Source: Streptomyces sp. TRM68416 | GTDB taxonomy: Bacteria; Actinomycetota; Actinomycetes; Streptomycetales; Streptomycetaceae | NCBI RefSeq assembly: GCF_014596915.1 | Contig: NZ_JACVWU010000032.1 | Location: forward strand, 35,886 to 99,885 | Reading direction: 5' to 3' | DNA: 64,000 bases | Part shown: positions 40,920 through 49,994 of the stretch, piece after piece | How positions within the stretch are numbered: the first letter of the stretch is position 1 | How the letters are laid out: each line of letters begins with the position of its first letter | Position numbers and translations under genes: made by a program | Notes under the pieces: model-generated | The model's database searches: none | Seen by the model: only the letters and a program-made list of their open reading frames with translations | What the model was told of the DNA's origin: nothing

Positions 40920-42007
40920 CCGGACCCGAGGAGGTGCCCTGCCTGCTGATGCGCGGCGGCACCTCCAAGGGTGCCTACTTCCTCGCCGAGGACCTGCCCG
41001 CCGATGCGGCCGCCCGCGACGAGTTGCTGCTGAGGATCATGGGCAGCCCGGACGAGCGGCAGATCGACGGCCTGGGCGGCGCCCACCCGCTGACGAGCAA
41101 GGTGGCCGTCGTCTCTGCGTCCGACGATCCGTTGGCCGACGTCGACTACCTGTTCCTCCAAGTCGTCGTCGACCGGCCCGAGGTGAGCGACCGTCAGAAC
41201 TGCGGGAACATCCTCGCGGGCGTCGGGCCGTTCGCCGTCGAGCGCGGGCTGGTCCCGGCGGGGGAGGAGCGGACCTCCGTCCGTATCCGCATGGTCAACT
41301 CCGGCGACTACGCCACGGCGACCTTCCCCACGCCCGGCGGCCGGGTCGACTATACGGGGGGCGCCGAAATCTCGGGCGTGCCCGGCACAGCCGCTCCGGT
41401 CGTGATCGAGTTCCCGGCCGGCGCCGGACCGCTGCTGCCCACCGGCAACGCCCGCGACGAGCTCCACGGCGTGCCGGTCACCTGCGTCGACAACGGCATG
41501 CCGACCGTGCTGATCGCCGCGGCCTCCCTCAAGGTCACCGGCCACGAGTCGCCCGAGGAACTGGAGGCCGACCCCCTCCTCGCCGGCCGGCTCCGCGAGA
41601 TACGGCTCGCGGCCGGGCATCTGATGGGCCTCGGCGACGTGTCGGACACCACCGTGCCCAAGCTCACGCTCCTCACCCCGCCCCGCCAGGGCGGCGCGGT
41701 CACCACCCGCACCTTCATACCGGTGCGCTGTCATTCCTCGATCGGTGTGCTCGGCGCGGCGAGTGTAGCCGCGGGTCTGCGGATCGAAGGCAGCGTGGCG
41801 GAGGGGATCGCCCGGGTCGATCCCGGAAGTGACCGAATTCGCATAGAACATCCCACGGGATTCCTGGACATCGAGAGTAGCCTCGGCGTCACCGCCGACG
41901 GCCTTCCGTCCCCCCGCCGTACCGCCGTGGTCCGTACGGCCCGAAAGATCTTCGACGGCACCGTGTTCCCCAGGGCCGCCGCACAACCCCCAGGAGGTCA
42001 ACGATGA
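40916..42007 (+). CDS. galD: 4-oxalomesaconate tautomerase (GalD, PrpF family)
   Basis: A 363-residue isomerase of the PrpF/DapF-like fold. It starts LLMRGGTSKGAYF, the PrpF hallmark, and has QIDGLGGAHPLTSKVAVV, DRQNCGNILAGVGPFAVE with the active-site Cys, and PVTCVDNGMPTV with the second site. GalD converts the keto form of 4-oxalomesaconate to the enol form used by GalB. GTG 40916-40918 overlaps the galC stop; its own stop overlaps the dioxygenase start. Together with GalB and GalC it completes the lower pathway from the ring-cleavage product. Confidence 0.9.
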   Translation: MTGPEEVPCLLMRGGTSKGAYFLAEDLPADAAARDELLLRIMGSPDERQIDGLGGAHPLTSKVAVVSASDDPLADVDYLFLQVVVDRPEVSDRQNCGNILAGVGPFAVERGLVPAGEERTSVRIRMVNSGDYATATFPTPGGRVDYTGGAEISGVPGTAAPVVIEFPAGAGPLLPTGNARDELHGVPVTCVDNGMPTVLIAAASLKVTGHESPEELEADPLLAGRLREIRLAAGHLMGLGDVSDTTVPKLTLLTPPRQGGAVTTRTFIPVRCHSSIGVLGAASVAAGLRIEGSVAEGIARVDPGSDRIRIEHPTGFLDIESSLGVTADGLPSPRRTAVVRTARKIFDGTVFPRAAAQPPGGQR

Positions 42008-42954
42008 CTCCGCCGCTCGGCGACATCGCACACATCGGCCACGCCCAGCTGTTCACCCCCGACCTGGACGCCAGCGTCGCCTTCTTCACCGACTATCTGG
42101 GCCTCACGGTCAACGGCCAGGACGGCGACACGGTCTATCTGCGGACCTTCGACGACTACGAGCACCACAGCCTGGTCCTCACCGCCCGCGCACAGCCCGG
42201 CCTCGGCCGCCTCGCCCTGCGCACCGCCGGCGAGGAGGCACTGCACCGCCGTATCGCGGCGGTCGAGGAGGCGGGCGGCACCGGCAGGTGGGCCGAGGAC
42301 GAACCAGGGCTCGGCAAGCTGTACGTCACCACCGACCCGGACGGCCATGAGCACGCCCTGTACTGGGAGAGCGAACACTACGTCGCCCCCGAGGAGTTGC
42401 GGCCCGCGCTGAAGAACCAGCCGCAGGCCAAGCCCAACCGGGGCGTGGGCGTACGACGGCTGGACCACGTCAACTTCCTCGCCGCGGACGTCCTCGCCAA
42501 CGCCGAGTTCCAGGAACGGGTGCTGGGCGCCCGGCCCACCGAGCAGATCCAGTTGGATTCCGGGAAGATCGCGGCGCGCTGGCTGACGTACACGAACAAG
42601 TCGTACGACGTCGTCTACACCTCGGACTGGACCGGCTCGGCGGGACGGCTGCACCACATCGCCTTCGCGACCGACACCCGCGAGGAGATCCTGCGAGCAG
42701 CCGATCTCGCCATCGACAGTGGGGTGTTCATCGAGACGGGGCCGCACAAGCACGCCATCCAGCAGACGTTCTTCCTCTACGTCTACGAGCCGGGCGGCAA
42801 CCGGATCGAGCTGTGCAACCCGCTCACCCGGCTGGTGCTGGCACCGGACTGGCCGCTGATCACCTGGACCGAGGAGGAGCGCAAGAAAGGGCAGGCCTGG
42901 GGCCTGAAGACCATCGAGTCGTTCCACACGCACGGGACGCCACCGGTCGCCTGA
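42004..42954 (+). CDS. Type I extradiol ring-cleavage dioxygenase (VOC superfamily)
   Basis: A 316-residue two-domain VOC enzyme with the metal ligands of catechol 2,3-dioxygenases at H155 (RRLDHVNF), H218 (RLHHIAF) and E269 (NRIELC). HKHAIQQTFFLYVYEPGG contributes the conserved second-sphere His/Tyr. It would insert oxygen next to a diol of an aromatic ring. As last gene of the coupled galB-C-D operon it is the best local candidate for the ring-cleavage step, but it is unrelated to the LigB-type GalA normally used for gallate. Substrate (gallate, protocatechuate or a methylated analogue) is inferred from context only. Confidence 0.85.
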   Translation: MTPPLGDIAHIGHAQLFTPDLDASVAFFTDYLGLTVNGQDGDTVYLRTFDDYEHHSLVLTARAQPGLGRLALRTAGEEALHRRIAAVEEAGGTGRWAEDEPGLGKLYVTTDPDGHEHALYWESEHYVAPEELRPALKNQPQAKPNRGVGVRRLDHVNFLAADVLANAEFQERVLGARPTEQIQLDSGKIAARWLTYTNKSYDVVYTSDWTGSAGRLHHIAFATDTREEILRAADLAIDSGVFIETGPHKHAIQQTFFLYVYEPGGNRIELCNPLTRLVLAPDWPLITWTEEERKKGQAWGLKTIESFHTHGTPPVA

Positions 42955-43002
42955 ACTGGGCAAAGGGCCGTCCGCCGAGGATCGTCCGTGATTGTCGATG
43001 AG

Positions 43003-43013
43003 ATTGTTGACAA
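43003..43013. promoter_or_regulatory. ATTGTTGACAA operator-like site before the MFS gene
   Basis: Same core as the gntR-promoter site at 38699, 66 bp before the MFS start in the intergenic region after the dioxygenase gene. TTGACA within it could also serve as a -35 element. Predicted GntR target. Confidence 0.55.
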
Positions 43014-43078
43014 AAGCGTTGACTCTTGGCGGACGGCTCCTTAGCGTCTAGCGCACCAAGCACGAGAGGTAACCAACG

Positions 43079-44416
43079 ATGTCTTCCTCCCCCTCCCCCT
43101 CCCCCTCCACCGCTCGCGGCAGCAGACTGGCCCTCCTGGTCATCGGTCTGTGCTGGCTGGCCGTCCTCTTCGACGGCCTCGACATGTTCATCTACGGCTC
43201 GGTGCTGCCGCACCTGCTGGAGACGAAGACCTTCGGCCTCACCCCCGACCAGGCCGGCGACCTCGGCTCCTACGCCACCTTCGGCATGCTGGTCGGCGCC
43301 CTGACCGCCGGCACCGTCGCCGACCGCATCGGCCGCAAGAAGCTGATGGTCGCCTGCGTGACCCTCTTCTCGCTGGCCTCGGGCCTGTGCGCCATAGCGG
43401 GCAGCGTCGAGGTCTTCGGCCTCGGCCGCACCCTCGCCGGCGTCGGCCTCGGCGGTCTGCTGCCCACCGCGATCAGCATGGTCTCCGACTACGCCCCGCG
43501 CGGCCGCGCCGCCATCGTCATCGGCCTGCTGATGACCGCCCACCACGCGGGCGGCATCCTCTCCGCCTACGTCGCCAAGTGGCTCATCGACCCCGTCGGC
43601 TGGCGCGCCGCCTTCTGGGTCTGCGTCCTGCCGCTGCTCTTCGCCCCGGTGCTCGCCAAGTTCCTGCCGGAGTCGCTGAGTTTCCTGGTCGCCAAGGGCC
43701 GCACCGAGGAGGCGCGGGCGCTCGCCACGAAGTACGACGTCGAGCTGCCGGCCGCCAAGTCCGGCAAGAAGACGGCCGCCGACCGCTGGGACGCCCTCGC
43801 GAACCTCTTCCGCGGCGGCGAGTGGATCCAGACCCTGCTGTACTGGCTGGCCTCCTTCGGCGGACTGCTCCTGGTCTACGGCGTCGCCACCTGGCTGCCC
43901 ACCCTGATGCGCGCCGAGGGTTACGCGCTCGGCGACGCCCTGAGCTTCGTGGTCGTCTTCAACCTGGGCGGCATCGTGGGCATGCTGGTCGCCGGGCGGG
44001 CCGCCGACCGGTTCGGCGCCCCGCGCATCTCGGCCCTGTGGTTCGCGCTGACCGCCGCGGGTGTCTTCCTGCTCAGCGTCCACATGGCGCAGACCGTCAC
44101 GATGATCGTCGTCTTCTTCACCGGCGTCTTCCTCAACAGCGCCCAGACGATGATCTACGCGACCGTCTCGATCCGGTCCGCCCCGCAGAACCGCGCCACC
44201 AGCGTCGGCTGGACCTCGGGCATGGGCCGCTTCGGCGCCGTCTTCGGCCCGTGGCTCGGCGGCCAACTGCTCGCCTCCGGCAACGGGGAGCTCGGCTTCA
44301 CCGCCTTCGCGATCGCCGGACTGTCGTCTATGGTCTTCATCGGCATCGCCGCCCTGCGCAGCGCCAGGCGGGGCACGCCGCGTGGCGCGGATCAGGAGCT
44401 GGTCAGCGCTCACTGA
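43079..44416 (+). CDS. Aromatic acid:H+ symporter (MFS, AAHS family)
   Basis: A 445-residue 12-helix importer. The first helix has FDGLDMFIYGSVLP, the DGxD signature of the aromatic-acid symporters (PcaK/BenK/GalT type). The A-motif loop is GTVADRIGRKKLM, the R-rich central loop lies at about 205-245, and the second-half loop AGRAADRFGAPR repeats the A motif. It should bring the aromatic acid substrate of the neighbouring pathway into the cell. The gene has its own promoter region with the shared operator, and ends before a strong hairpin terminator. The N-terminus begins with a Ser-Pro repeat tract (SSSPSPSPS). Confidence 0.9.
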   Translation: MSSSPSPSPSTARGSRLALLVIGLCWLAVLFDGLDMFIYGSVLPHLLETKTFGLTPDQAGDLGSYATFGMLVGALTAGTVADRIGRKKLMVACVTLFSLASGLCAIAGSVEVFGLGRTLAGVGLGGLLPTAISMVSDYAPRGRAAIVIGLLMTAHHAGGILSAYVAKWLIDPVGWRAAFWVCVLPLLFAPVLAKFLPESLSFLVAKGRTEEARALATKYDVELPAAKSGKKTAADRWDALANLFRGGEWIQTLLYWLASFGGLLLVYGVATWLPTLMRAEGYALGDALSFVVVFNLGGIVGMLVAGRAADRFGAPRISALWFALTAAGVFLLSVHMAQTVTMIVVFFTGVFLNSAQTMIYATVSIRSAPQNRATSVGWTSGMGRFGAVFGPWLGGQLLASGNGELGFTAFAIAGLSSMVFIGIAALRSARRGTPRGADQELVSAH

Positions 44417-44438
44417 CCTGCCAGGGGGGACGAGGACG

Positions 44439-44474
44439 GAAGCCGGTCATCGCAGGTGCTGCGGGACCGGCTTC
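44439..44474. terminator. Terminator hairpin after the MFS gene
   Basis: Perfect 10-bp arms GAAGCCGGTC (44439-44448) and GACCGGCTTC (44465-44474) with a 16-nt loop, between the converging MFS gene and the metallo-hydrolase remnant. Confidence 0.65.
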
Positions 44475-44480
44475 GGCGTG

Positions 44481-45212
44481 TCAGAGGTGTACGACGAGAT
44501 ACGGGGCGGCGATGTCCGTGGGGCCCGCGAAGGCTGCCGCTCGGAGGGCTGCCGCGGGGTCGGTGCCCGGCCACAGGTGAGTGAGCAACAGCTGTTTCTC
44601 ACCGGCTTGTCGGGTGTGCCGGCCTGCCAGGCGCGCAGTGGGCAGACAGGGGCGTCGCCGGTTGACGGGACCCGATGGACGTACGTCGCCTCGCACGGGA
44701 GAAGATCCGCGCCGTCGGCCAGGCCCGGGATGTCCTCGCTTGGACCGGTGTCGCCGGTGTAGATGGGCACGGCCTCCGGAGTGCTGATCCGGAGGCCGGC
44801 GTTGGGGGACGAAGTGCGGCAGGCGCCGGGTGTCGACGGTGAAGGGGACGATTCTGAGCAGGTCGCTGGGGTGGAACTCGTGGAGGCGGTACGCGGCGGC
44901 GAGCATGCCCGGCCTGTCGAGGGCGAGGACGGCGTCGAGTGCTTTGTGCGGCGCGTGCACCGGCAGCGGAGTCGGCGGCTCGTTGCTCAACCCCCGTGCG
45001 CGGAGCAGCGGGTTGAGGTCCGCGCAGTGGTCGGGGTGACAGTGGCTGAGCAGGACGGCGTCCACCGCGTCGACAGTGAGGCGCCTCAACAGCCGGGGCA
45101 GCGTGGCGCATCCGGGATCTACGAGCAGCCGGAACCCTTCGTGCTCGACGATGTAGCCGCTGCATGCCAGTTCTCCGGTGGGCCAGGTGCCGCAACCGCC
45201 GAGAACCGTCAA
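44481..45212 (-). pseudogene. MBL-fold metallo-hydrolase, two frameshifts
   Basis: The N-terminal third reads GGCGTWPTGELACSGYIVE, LLVDPGC and the metal motif HCHPDHCADL. Around 44812, at a run of five G, the frame moves. The next frame gives NAGLRISTPEAVPIYTGDTG and PCEATYV, as expected for the second metal site. Near 44645 the frame returns to the first and gives RQAGEKQLLLTHLWPGTDP, the family's final His strand. The two shifts compensate, so the gene was intact recently or the sequence has errors. The original product would be a small zinc hydrolase of the beta-lactamase fold. Confidence 0.75.
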
Positions 45213-45239
45213 TCGCAGGGCACAGAAGCGGAGTTGACG

Positions 45240-45650
45240 TCAGTCCTTGCCCATCTGGTCGTCGGCCGACAAGTGTTCCACCGTCTTGCCGGTCTCGGTG
45301 AACGTCCGGGTCACATGCCCCGACGAGTACACCCACAGGATGCGCAGCGGCGTGTCTCCGATATTGCGGAACAGGTGAGGAATGGGTGACGGGATATAGG
45401 TCGTGTCGAACTGCTCCAGCTTCGTCACCTCGCCGTCGACCCACACCTCCGCCTCGCCCTCCAGGATCGTCACGTGCTCGTCGCAGTTGTGCGAGTGCAA
45501 CGGGGCGCCGGAGCCCACCGGATACACGCTCATCCCGCTGGTGATCCGGTTCTCCCCGCCAGCCGAGGGCGTGGTGATCAGCGGGGTCGTCACGACGGCC
45601 CCGCCCCGGTCGAGCAGCGGCACGGACGCGACCTTGATGATCGTGGTCAT
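45240..45650 (-). CDS. Single-domain cupin protein
   Basis: A 136-residue cupin. ATG 45648-45650 has GAGAGGA upstream. The two cupin motifs are visible: PLHSHNCDEHVTILEGEAEVWVDGE (three metal-binding His/Glu) and TTYIPSPIPHLFRNIGDTPLRILWVY (the fourth His). Such cupins act as small dioxygenases, isomerases or sugar/aromatic binders; the substrate is unknown. It is divergent from the CMD/ABC operon, sharing a promoter region that contains a TGCAG-N7-TTGCA dyad. Confidence 0.85.
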   Translation of the reverse strand: MTTIIKVASVPLLDRGGAVVTTPLITTPSAGGENRITSGMSVYPVGSGAPLHSHNCDEHVTILEGEAEVWVDGEVTKLEQFDTTYIPSPIPHLFRNIGDTPLRILWVYSSGHVTRTFTETGKTVEHLSADDQMGKD

Positions 45651-45730
45651 CCGGAAATTTCCTCTCCGTATCAGGGTGATGCGTTCAGGCGACGGTAGGC
45701 CGCGTGCCCGTGCCGCGGTGCCCTCCAACG

Positions 45731-45747
45731 TGCAGTTTTACCTTGCA
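45731..45747. promoter_or_regulatory. TGCAG-N7-TTGCA imperfect dyad
   Basis: In the divergent promoter between the cupin and CMD/ABC genes. Arms and spacer resemble the CGCAA-N7-TTGCG sites of the second catabolic half (7 of 8 core bases as GCAG-N7-TTGC). Weak candidate site for the same LysR regulator. Confidence 0.35.
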
Positions 45748-45856
45748 TACCCGGAGGGGTGAGCTTCTCGGACACCGCTGTACCGTCGGCTCGCATCGCA
45801 CGGCTCTTGGTTCCGTGACTGAAACGCGCCGGAAAGAAAAGGCAGGTATCGGCCAG

Positions 45857-46450
45857 ATGAGGCTCCCCGTTCTCAACGAAGAGGAAATGGACCAGCGGCA
45901 GAAGGAGCTGGCCGCCCGTATCGCCGGCCGCCGCGGGGCGGTCCGCGGCCCCTTCCGGGTCTGGCTGCACAGCCCGGAGATGTGCGAGCGGGCCGAATCG
46001 CTCGGCGCCTTCGCCCGCTTCGACTGCTCCCTGCCCAAGCACCTGCGCGAGCTGACCCTGCTGATGGCCGCCCGGAACTGGGACGCCCAGTACTCCTGGA
46101 ACGCCCATGTGCACCAGGCGATCGAGGCCGGCATCCCGGAGGCCGCCGTCAAGGCGATCGCGGAGAAGCGCGAGGCGGTCTTCGAGGAACCGGCCGACCA
46201 TGCCTTCTACCAGTTCTGCCGGGAGATCCTCGAAGAGCACTTCGTCACCGACGCCACCTTCGCCGTGGCTCTTGAGCACTTCGGCGCCAAGGGGCTCGTC
46301 GACACCATCGGAGCGCTCGGCAACTTCACCATGCTCGGCATGTGCCTGAACACCTTCCAGGTGGACCTCCAGGCCGACAAGAAGCCGCCCTTCCCGGACA
46401 TCCGCGGCTACGGACGCGTCGCCGACGCGGCCGACCGGACGTCCTCGTGA
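45857..46450 (+). CDS. Carboxymuconolactone-decarboxylase family protein
   Basis: A 197-residue all-helical CMD/AhpD-fold protein. Family features: LGAFARFDCSLPKHLRELTLLMAARNWDAQYSWNAHVHQAIEAGI, where Glu and His residues line the active site. The CxxC of AhpD is absent, pointing to the decarboxylase/tautomerase branch rather than a peroxidase. ATG 45857 chosen; the Shine-Dalgarno is weak. The stop overlaps the start of the ABC ATPase gene (GTGA), so it is the first gene of the importer operon. It may process the imported compound or a lactone intermediate. Confidence 0.85.
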   Translation: MRLPVLNEEEMDQRQKELAARIAGRRGAVRGPFRVWLHSPEMCERAESLGAFARFDCSLPKHLRELTLLMAARNWDAQYSWNAHVHQAIEAGIPEAAVKAIAEKREAVFEEPADHAFYQFCREILEEHFVTDATFAVALEHFGAKGLVDTIGALGNFTMLGMCLNTFQVDLQADKKPPFPDIRGYGRVADAADRTSS

Positions 46451-47940
46451 TCACGCCGGCCGTGGTCCGGGTCCGCGGCGTCACCAAGAGCTTCGGCGGC
46501 GCCGCCGCGCTGAAGGACGTGGGCCTGGAGCTGCACCCCGGCGAGATCCACGCCCTGATGGGCATGAACGGCGCCGGCAAGTCGACCCTCGTGAACGTCC
46601 TTGCCGGCGTCCACCAGCCCGACCAGGGCACCGTGGAGATCGACGGCCACGCCCACGGCTCCCTGACCATGCGGCAGGCCCGGCGGCTCGGCATCTCCTT
46701 CGTGCCGCAGCGCCGCGAACTCGTCATGGGGCTCAGCGTCGCCGAGAACATCCTGCTCGGCGTGCTGCCCGTCAAGGGCGGCAGGGTCAGCTGGTCAACC
46801 GTGAAGGCGGAGGCCCGCAAGGCCCTGGACGCCCTGGGTATCGACCTCGACGTGGAGCAGTCGGCCGGGGCGCTGACCGTCGCCGAGCAGACCATGGTCG
46901 AGGTTGCCCGGGAGGTGCGGCGCGGCGGCCGGGTCCTCATCCTCGACGAACCGACCGCCTGCCTCGGCGCCCACGCCTCCCAGCAGGTGAAGGCGCTGGT
47001 GCGCCGGCTGCGCGACGAGGGCATCGCCATCGTCTACATCTCGCACTACATCGACGAGGTCCTGGAGGTCGCCGACCACGTCACCGTGATGCGGGACGGA
47101 CAGGTCGTGCACACCGCGCCCGCCGCCGACCTCGACGGCCCTGGCCTGGTCAAGCACATGGTCGGCCGGGACGTGGTGTCGAAGCGCCCCACCCGCCCGG
47201 CGCCCCAGGACGAGGTCGGGCTGAAGGTCCGCGGCCTGAGCCGAGGCCGTTACATCCGCGACTTCGGCGTCGAGGTGCGCAAGGGTGAGGTCGTCGGCGT
47301 GCTGGGCGCCGCGGGCGACGCACAGTCGTACCTCTTCGACCTGCTCTCGGGCCGGGCCCAGGCCGACACGGGAGAACTTCTCGTCGACGGCCGCCCGGTA
47401 CGGCTCGGCAAGGTGCGGCACTCGCTGCGCAGCGGGCTGCGCTGTGTGACCGGGGACCGCCGCAACCTCGGCATCATCCCCGGCCTGTCCGTCGACGAGA
47501 ACCTCATGCTCGCCACCGACCGCTTCGCGGGCCGCCGTCTGCACCGCGACGCCGAGCAGTCCCGCCGCGCGGCTCCGCGCCGCGACACCTACGGGGTGGT
47601 CACCCTCTCGCGCAACCCCGCGATCAGCACGCTGTCGGGCGGCAACCAGCAGAAGGTGCTCCTCGCCAAGTGGTTGGAGACCGCGCCCTCGGTCGTCTTC
47701 CTCGAAGACCCCACCAACGGAGTCGACGTGGCGGCCATGGCCGACATCCACACCATCATCGACGACCTCGCGGGCCGGGGCGTGGCGGTCCTGCTCGCCT
47801 CCTCCTCCGCCGAGGAGGTCATGCGCCTGGCCGACCGGGCGGTGGTCGTGCGCTCCGGCCGCGTGGTGGCCGAACACGACATCACCCGCATCACCCGTGA
47901 CGAACTCGTGGCGACCGCCCTGGGAGGGAACAACTCATGA
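46447..47940 (+). CDS. Ribose-type ABC importer ATPase (two ATPase domains)
   Basis: A 497-residue tandem ATPase of the RbsA/XylG type. Domain 1 has Walker A GMNGAGKST (about 38-46), Walker B LILDEPTA and a non-standard signature LTVAEQ in place of LSxGE/GQ. Domain 2 has the degenerate Walker A GAAGDAQS (no Lys), usual in this family, a good signature LSGGNQQK and a Walker B FLEDPTNGVD. One competent hydrolysis site is expected. It energises the permease at 47937 (ATGA overlap). The substrate may be a sugar or an aromatic glycoside; context suggests something feeding the aromatic pathway. Confidence 0.9.
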   Translation: MITPAVVRVRGVTKSFGGAAALKDVGLELHPGEIHALMGMNGAGKSTLVNVLAGVHQPDQGTVEIDGHAHGSLTMRQARRLGISFVPQRRELVMGLSVAENILLGVLPVKGGRVSWSTVKAEARKALDALGIDLDVEQSAGALTVAEQTMVEVAREVRRGGRVLILDEPTACLGAHASQQVKALVRRLRDEGIAIVYISHYIDEVLEVADHVTVMRDGQVVHTAPAADLDGPGLVKHMVGRDVVSKRPTRPAPQDEVGLKVRGLSRGRYIRDFGVEVRKGEVVGVLGAAGDAQSYLFDLLSGRAQADTGELLVDGRPVRLGKVRHSLRSGLRCVTGDRRNLGIIPGLSVDENLMLATDRFAGRRLHRDAEQSRRAAPRRDTYGVVTLSRNPAISTLSGGNQQKVLLAKWLETAPSVVFLEDPTNGVDVAAMADIHTIIDDLAGRGVAVLLASSSAEEVMRLADRAVVVRSGRVVAEHDITRITRDELVATALGGNNS

Positions 47941-48968
47941 GCCTCAAGACGACGGCCCCCGAGGCCGAGGGCACGACCGGCCGGGAGCCGTCCGGGCGCC
48001 GGGAACGGGCGAGCGGCGGGCTGCTCGCCACCGTGTACCGGATCCCGCACCTCGGCCTGACGCTCGTCCTGCTGCTGGTGGTGCTGTTCACCGCCACCCA
48101 GACCGACGCGTTCCTCACCGAGGGCAACCTCATCAACGTGCTGCGACAGGTCAGCATCACCGCCGTGATCGCCGCCGCGCTGACCCTGGTGATGGTCGCC
48201 GGCGGCATGGACTTCTCCATGGGCAGCAGCGCCTACATCATCGCCGCGTTCGCCGCGCAGCTCATCGACTCGGGTACGTCCGTCACCGTCACGATCCTCG
48301 CCTCGATCGGCCTCGCCATGGGCATCGGCCTGGTGAACGGGCTGGTGGTCACCTACACCAAGGTGGCGCCGTTCGTGGTGACGCTGGCGACCGCCACCAT
48401 TCTGGACGGCTTCCAGCTCGTCGTGCTCGACGGCAAGACCGTCTCCAGCGGCGACGCCCTGGCGGGCCTGGGCGCCGGCTACTTCCTCGGCCTGCCCAAC
48501 CTCACCTGCACGGCACTCGTCGTCCTCGCGGTGACCGCGCTGATCATGAAGTACACGACGTACGGCCGGGACCTGTTCGCCATCGGCGGCAACGAGCACG
48601 TCGCCCGCCTGAGCGGCATCGGCGTCAACCGCAACAAGCTGCTGCTCTACGCCGGTGCGGGCGCCCTGTCCGGACTGGCCGGCGTGATGCTGCTGTCCCG
48701 GCTGGTGTCCAGTAGCCCCAGCCCGGGCGGTGGACTGATGCTCCAGCTCGGCGCGGTCGCGGCGGTCGTCATCGGCGGCACCTCGCTGGAGGGCGGCCGG
48801 GGCACCGTCGTCGGCACGATCCTCGGCGTGATCCTGCTCGGCGTCGTCGCCAACGCCCTGAACCTGCTCCAGATCTCCTCCTTCTACCAGCCGGTCTCGG
48901 TCGGCACGGTGCTGGTGATCGCAGCGGTCGCCAACCAGCTCCAGAAGTCCCGCCACCAGACCCACTGA
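47937..48968 (+). CDS. Ribose-type ABC importer permease
   Basis: A 343-residue RbsC-like membrane protein with 8-10 helices. Conserved pieces are TEGNLINVLRQVSITAVIAAALTLVMVAGGMDFSMGS (the family's GGIDLSVGS loop), APFVVTLATATI, the EAA-like coupling loop YGRDLFAIGGNEHVARLSGI and VIGGTSLEGGRGTVVGTILG. It forms the channel of the importer together with the ATPase and the binding protein at 49001. The Met in the GGMDFSMGS loop replaces the common Ile/Leu but is conservative. Confidence 0.9.
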   Translation: MSLKTTAPEAEGTTGREPSGRRERASGGLLATVYRIPHLGLTLVLLLVVLFTATQTDAFLTEGNLINVLRQVSITAVIAAALTLVMVAGGMDFSMGSSAYIIAAFAAQLIDSGTSVTVTILASIGLAMGIGLVNGLVVTYTKVAPFVVTLATATILDGFQLVVLDGKTVSSGDALAGLGAGYFLGLPNLTCTALVVLAVTALIMKYTTYGRDLFAIGGNEHVARLSGIGVNRNKLLLYAGAGALSGLAGVMLLSRLVSSSPSPGGGLMLQLGAVAAVVIGGTSLEGGRGTVVGTILGVILLGVVANALNLLQISSFYQPVSVGTVLVIAAVANQLQKSRHQTH

Positions 48969-49000
48969 CCCTCGACGTCCGACACGAAAGGCACCGCACG

Positions 49001-49960
49001 ATGAGAATCCCCGCCCGCCACCGCACCGCCCTCGTCGCCGCCGCTCTGAGCACGGGGCTGATCCTCACCGGCTGCAGCAACGGCGACGAAACGACGGCCG
49101 CCGCCGGTGACGGCAAGTACACCATCGGCTTCGTCAACGGAAACAACACCGAGTTCCACACCTGTCTGCAGGGTGCGATAGAGAAGAAGGCCGAGGAACT
49201 CGGGGTGGAGCTCTACACCGCCAACTCCACCCAGGACGCGGGCAAGGAGCTGTCCAACATCGAGGACATGATCTCCCGCGGGGTCGACGCCGTGATCGTC
49301 CAGACGGTCAACGTCGATGCCGTGGAGGCCGACATCGCCAAGGCCAAGGCGGCCAACGTGCCGATCTACCTGACCTCGGTCCTCCTGGACGACATGGACG
49401 ACGTGCTCGGTGCCTCCGTGGTGCCGCTCGCTGATGTCGGCAAGATGGACGCTCAGTTGGTCGAGAAGGACGCGGCCGGCAAGCAGGTGGAGGTCGGTGT
49501 GGTCGCCGGTGCCCCGGGCGCGGCATCCGATGTCCTGGTGGGCGGCTTCACGGACAACCTCCCGGGGACCGCCAAGGTCGTCGCCAACCAGCCGGGCATG
49601 TTCAGCCCCGCCAAGGCGCAGGAGGTGGCCGAGAACATGATCCAGGCCCACCCGGGACTGGACTATGTCTTCGTTGCCAACGAGGAGATGGCCTTCGGCG
49701 CCCTGAACGCCTTCAAGGCCGCGAAGTCGAGCGTGAAGATCGTGACGAACAACGGCACTGAGCGAGGCGTCGAGGCCGTCAAGAACGGCACGTTCCTCGG
49801 CACGGTCTCCAATCCCGCGCAGACCACCGGCGCCAACGCCCTGGAGAGCGCGGTGAAGCTGCTCGACAAGGACAAGAGCGTCGAGAAGATCACGCGTACC
49901 CCGCTCACGCTGGTGACCAAGGACACCGCTGACCAGGCGCCGGCGTACTGCGCGGAGTGA
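49001..49960 (+). CDS. Ribose-type ABC solute-binding lipoprotein
   Basis: A 319-residue type I periplasmic-binding protein. The lipobox LTGCSN near residue 25 anchors it. The mature part has YTIGFVNGNNTEFHTCLQGAIEKKAEELG, ANSTQDAGKELSNIEDMISRGVDAVIVQ and the C-terminal TTGANALESAVKLLD, all typical of RbsB-like proteins. It would select the substrate of the RbsA/RbsC pair. The gene ends the importer operon; the lysR promoter follows. Confidence 0.9.
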   Translation: MRIPARHRTALVAAALSTGLILTGCSNGDETTAAAGDGKYTIGFVNGNNTEFHTCLQGAIEKKAEELGVELYTANSTQDAGKELSNIEDMISRGVDAVIVQTVNVDAVEADIAKAKAANVPIYLTSVLLDDMDDVLGASVVPLADVGKMDAQLVEKDAAGKQVEVGVVAGAPGAASDVLVGGFTDNLPGTAKVVANQPGMFSPAKAQEVAENMIQAHPGLDYVFVANEEMAFGALNAFKAAKSSVKIVTNNGTERGVEAVKNGTFLGTVSNPAQTTGANALESAVKLLDKDKSVEKITRTPLTLVTKDTADQAPAYCAE

Positions 49961-49994
49961 CCGGCTGCGGAGTGACCGATCAAAGGTTGACAGA

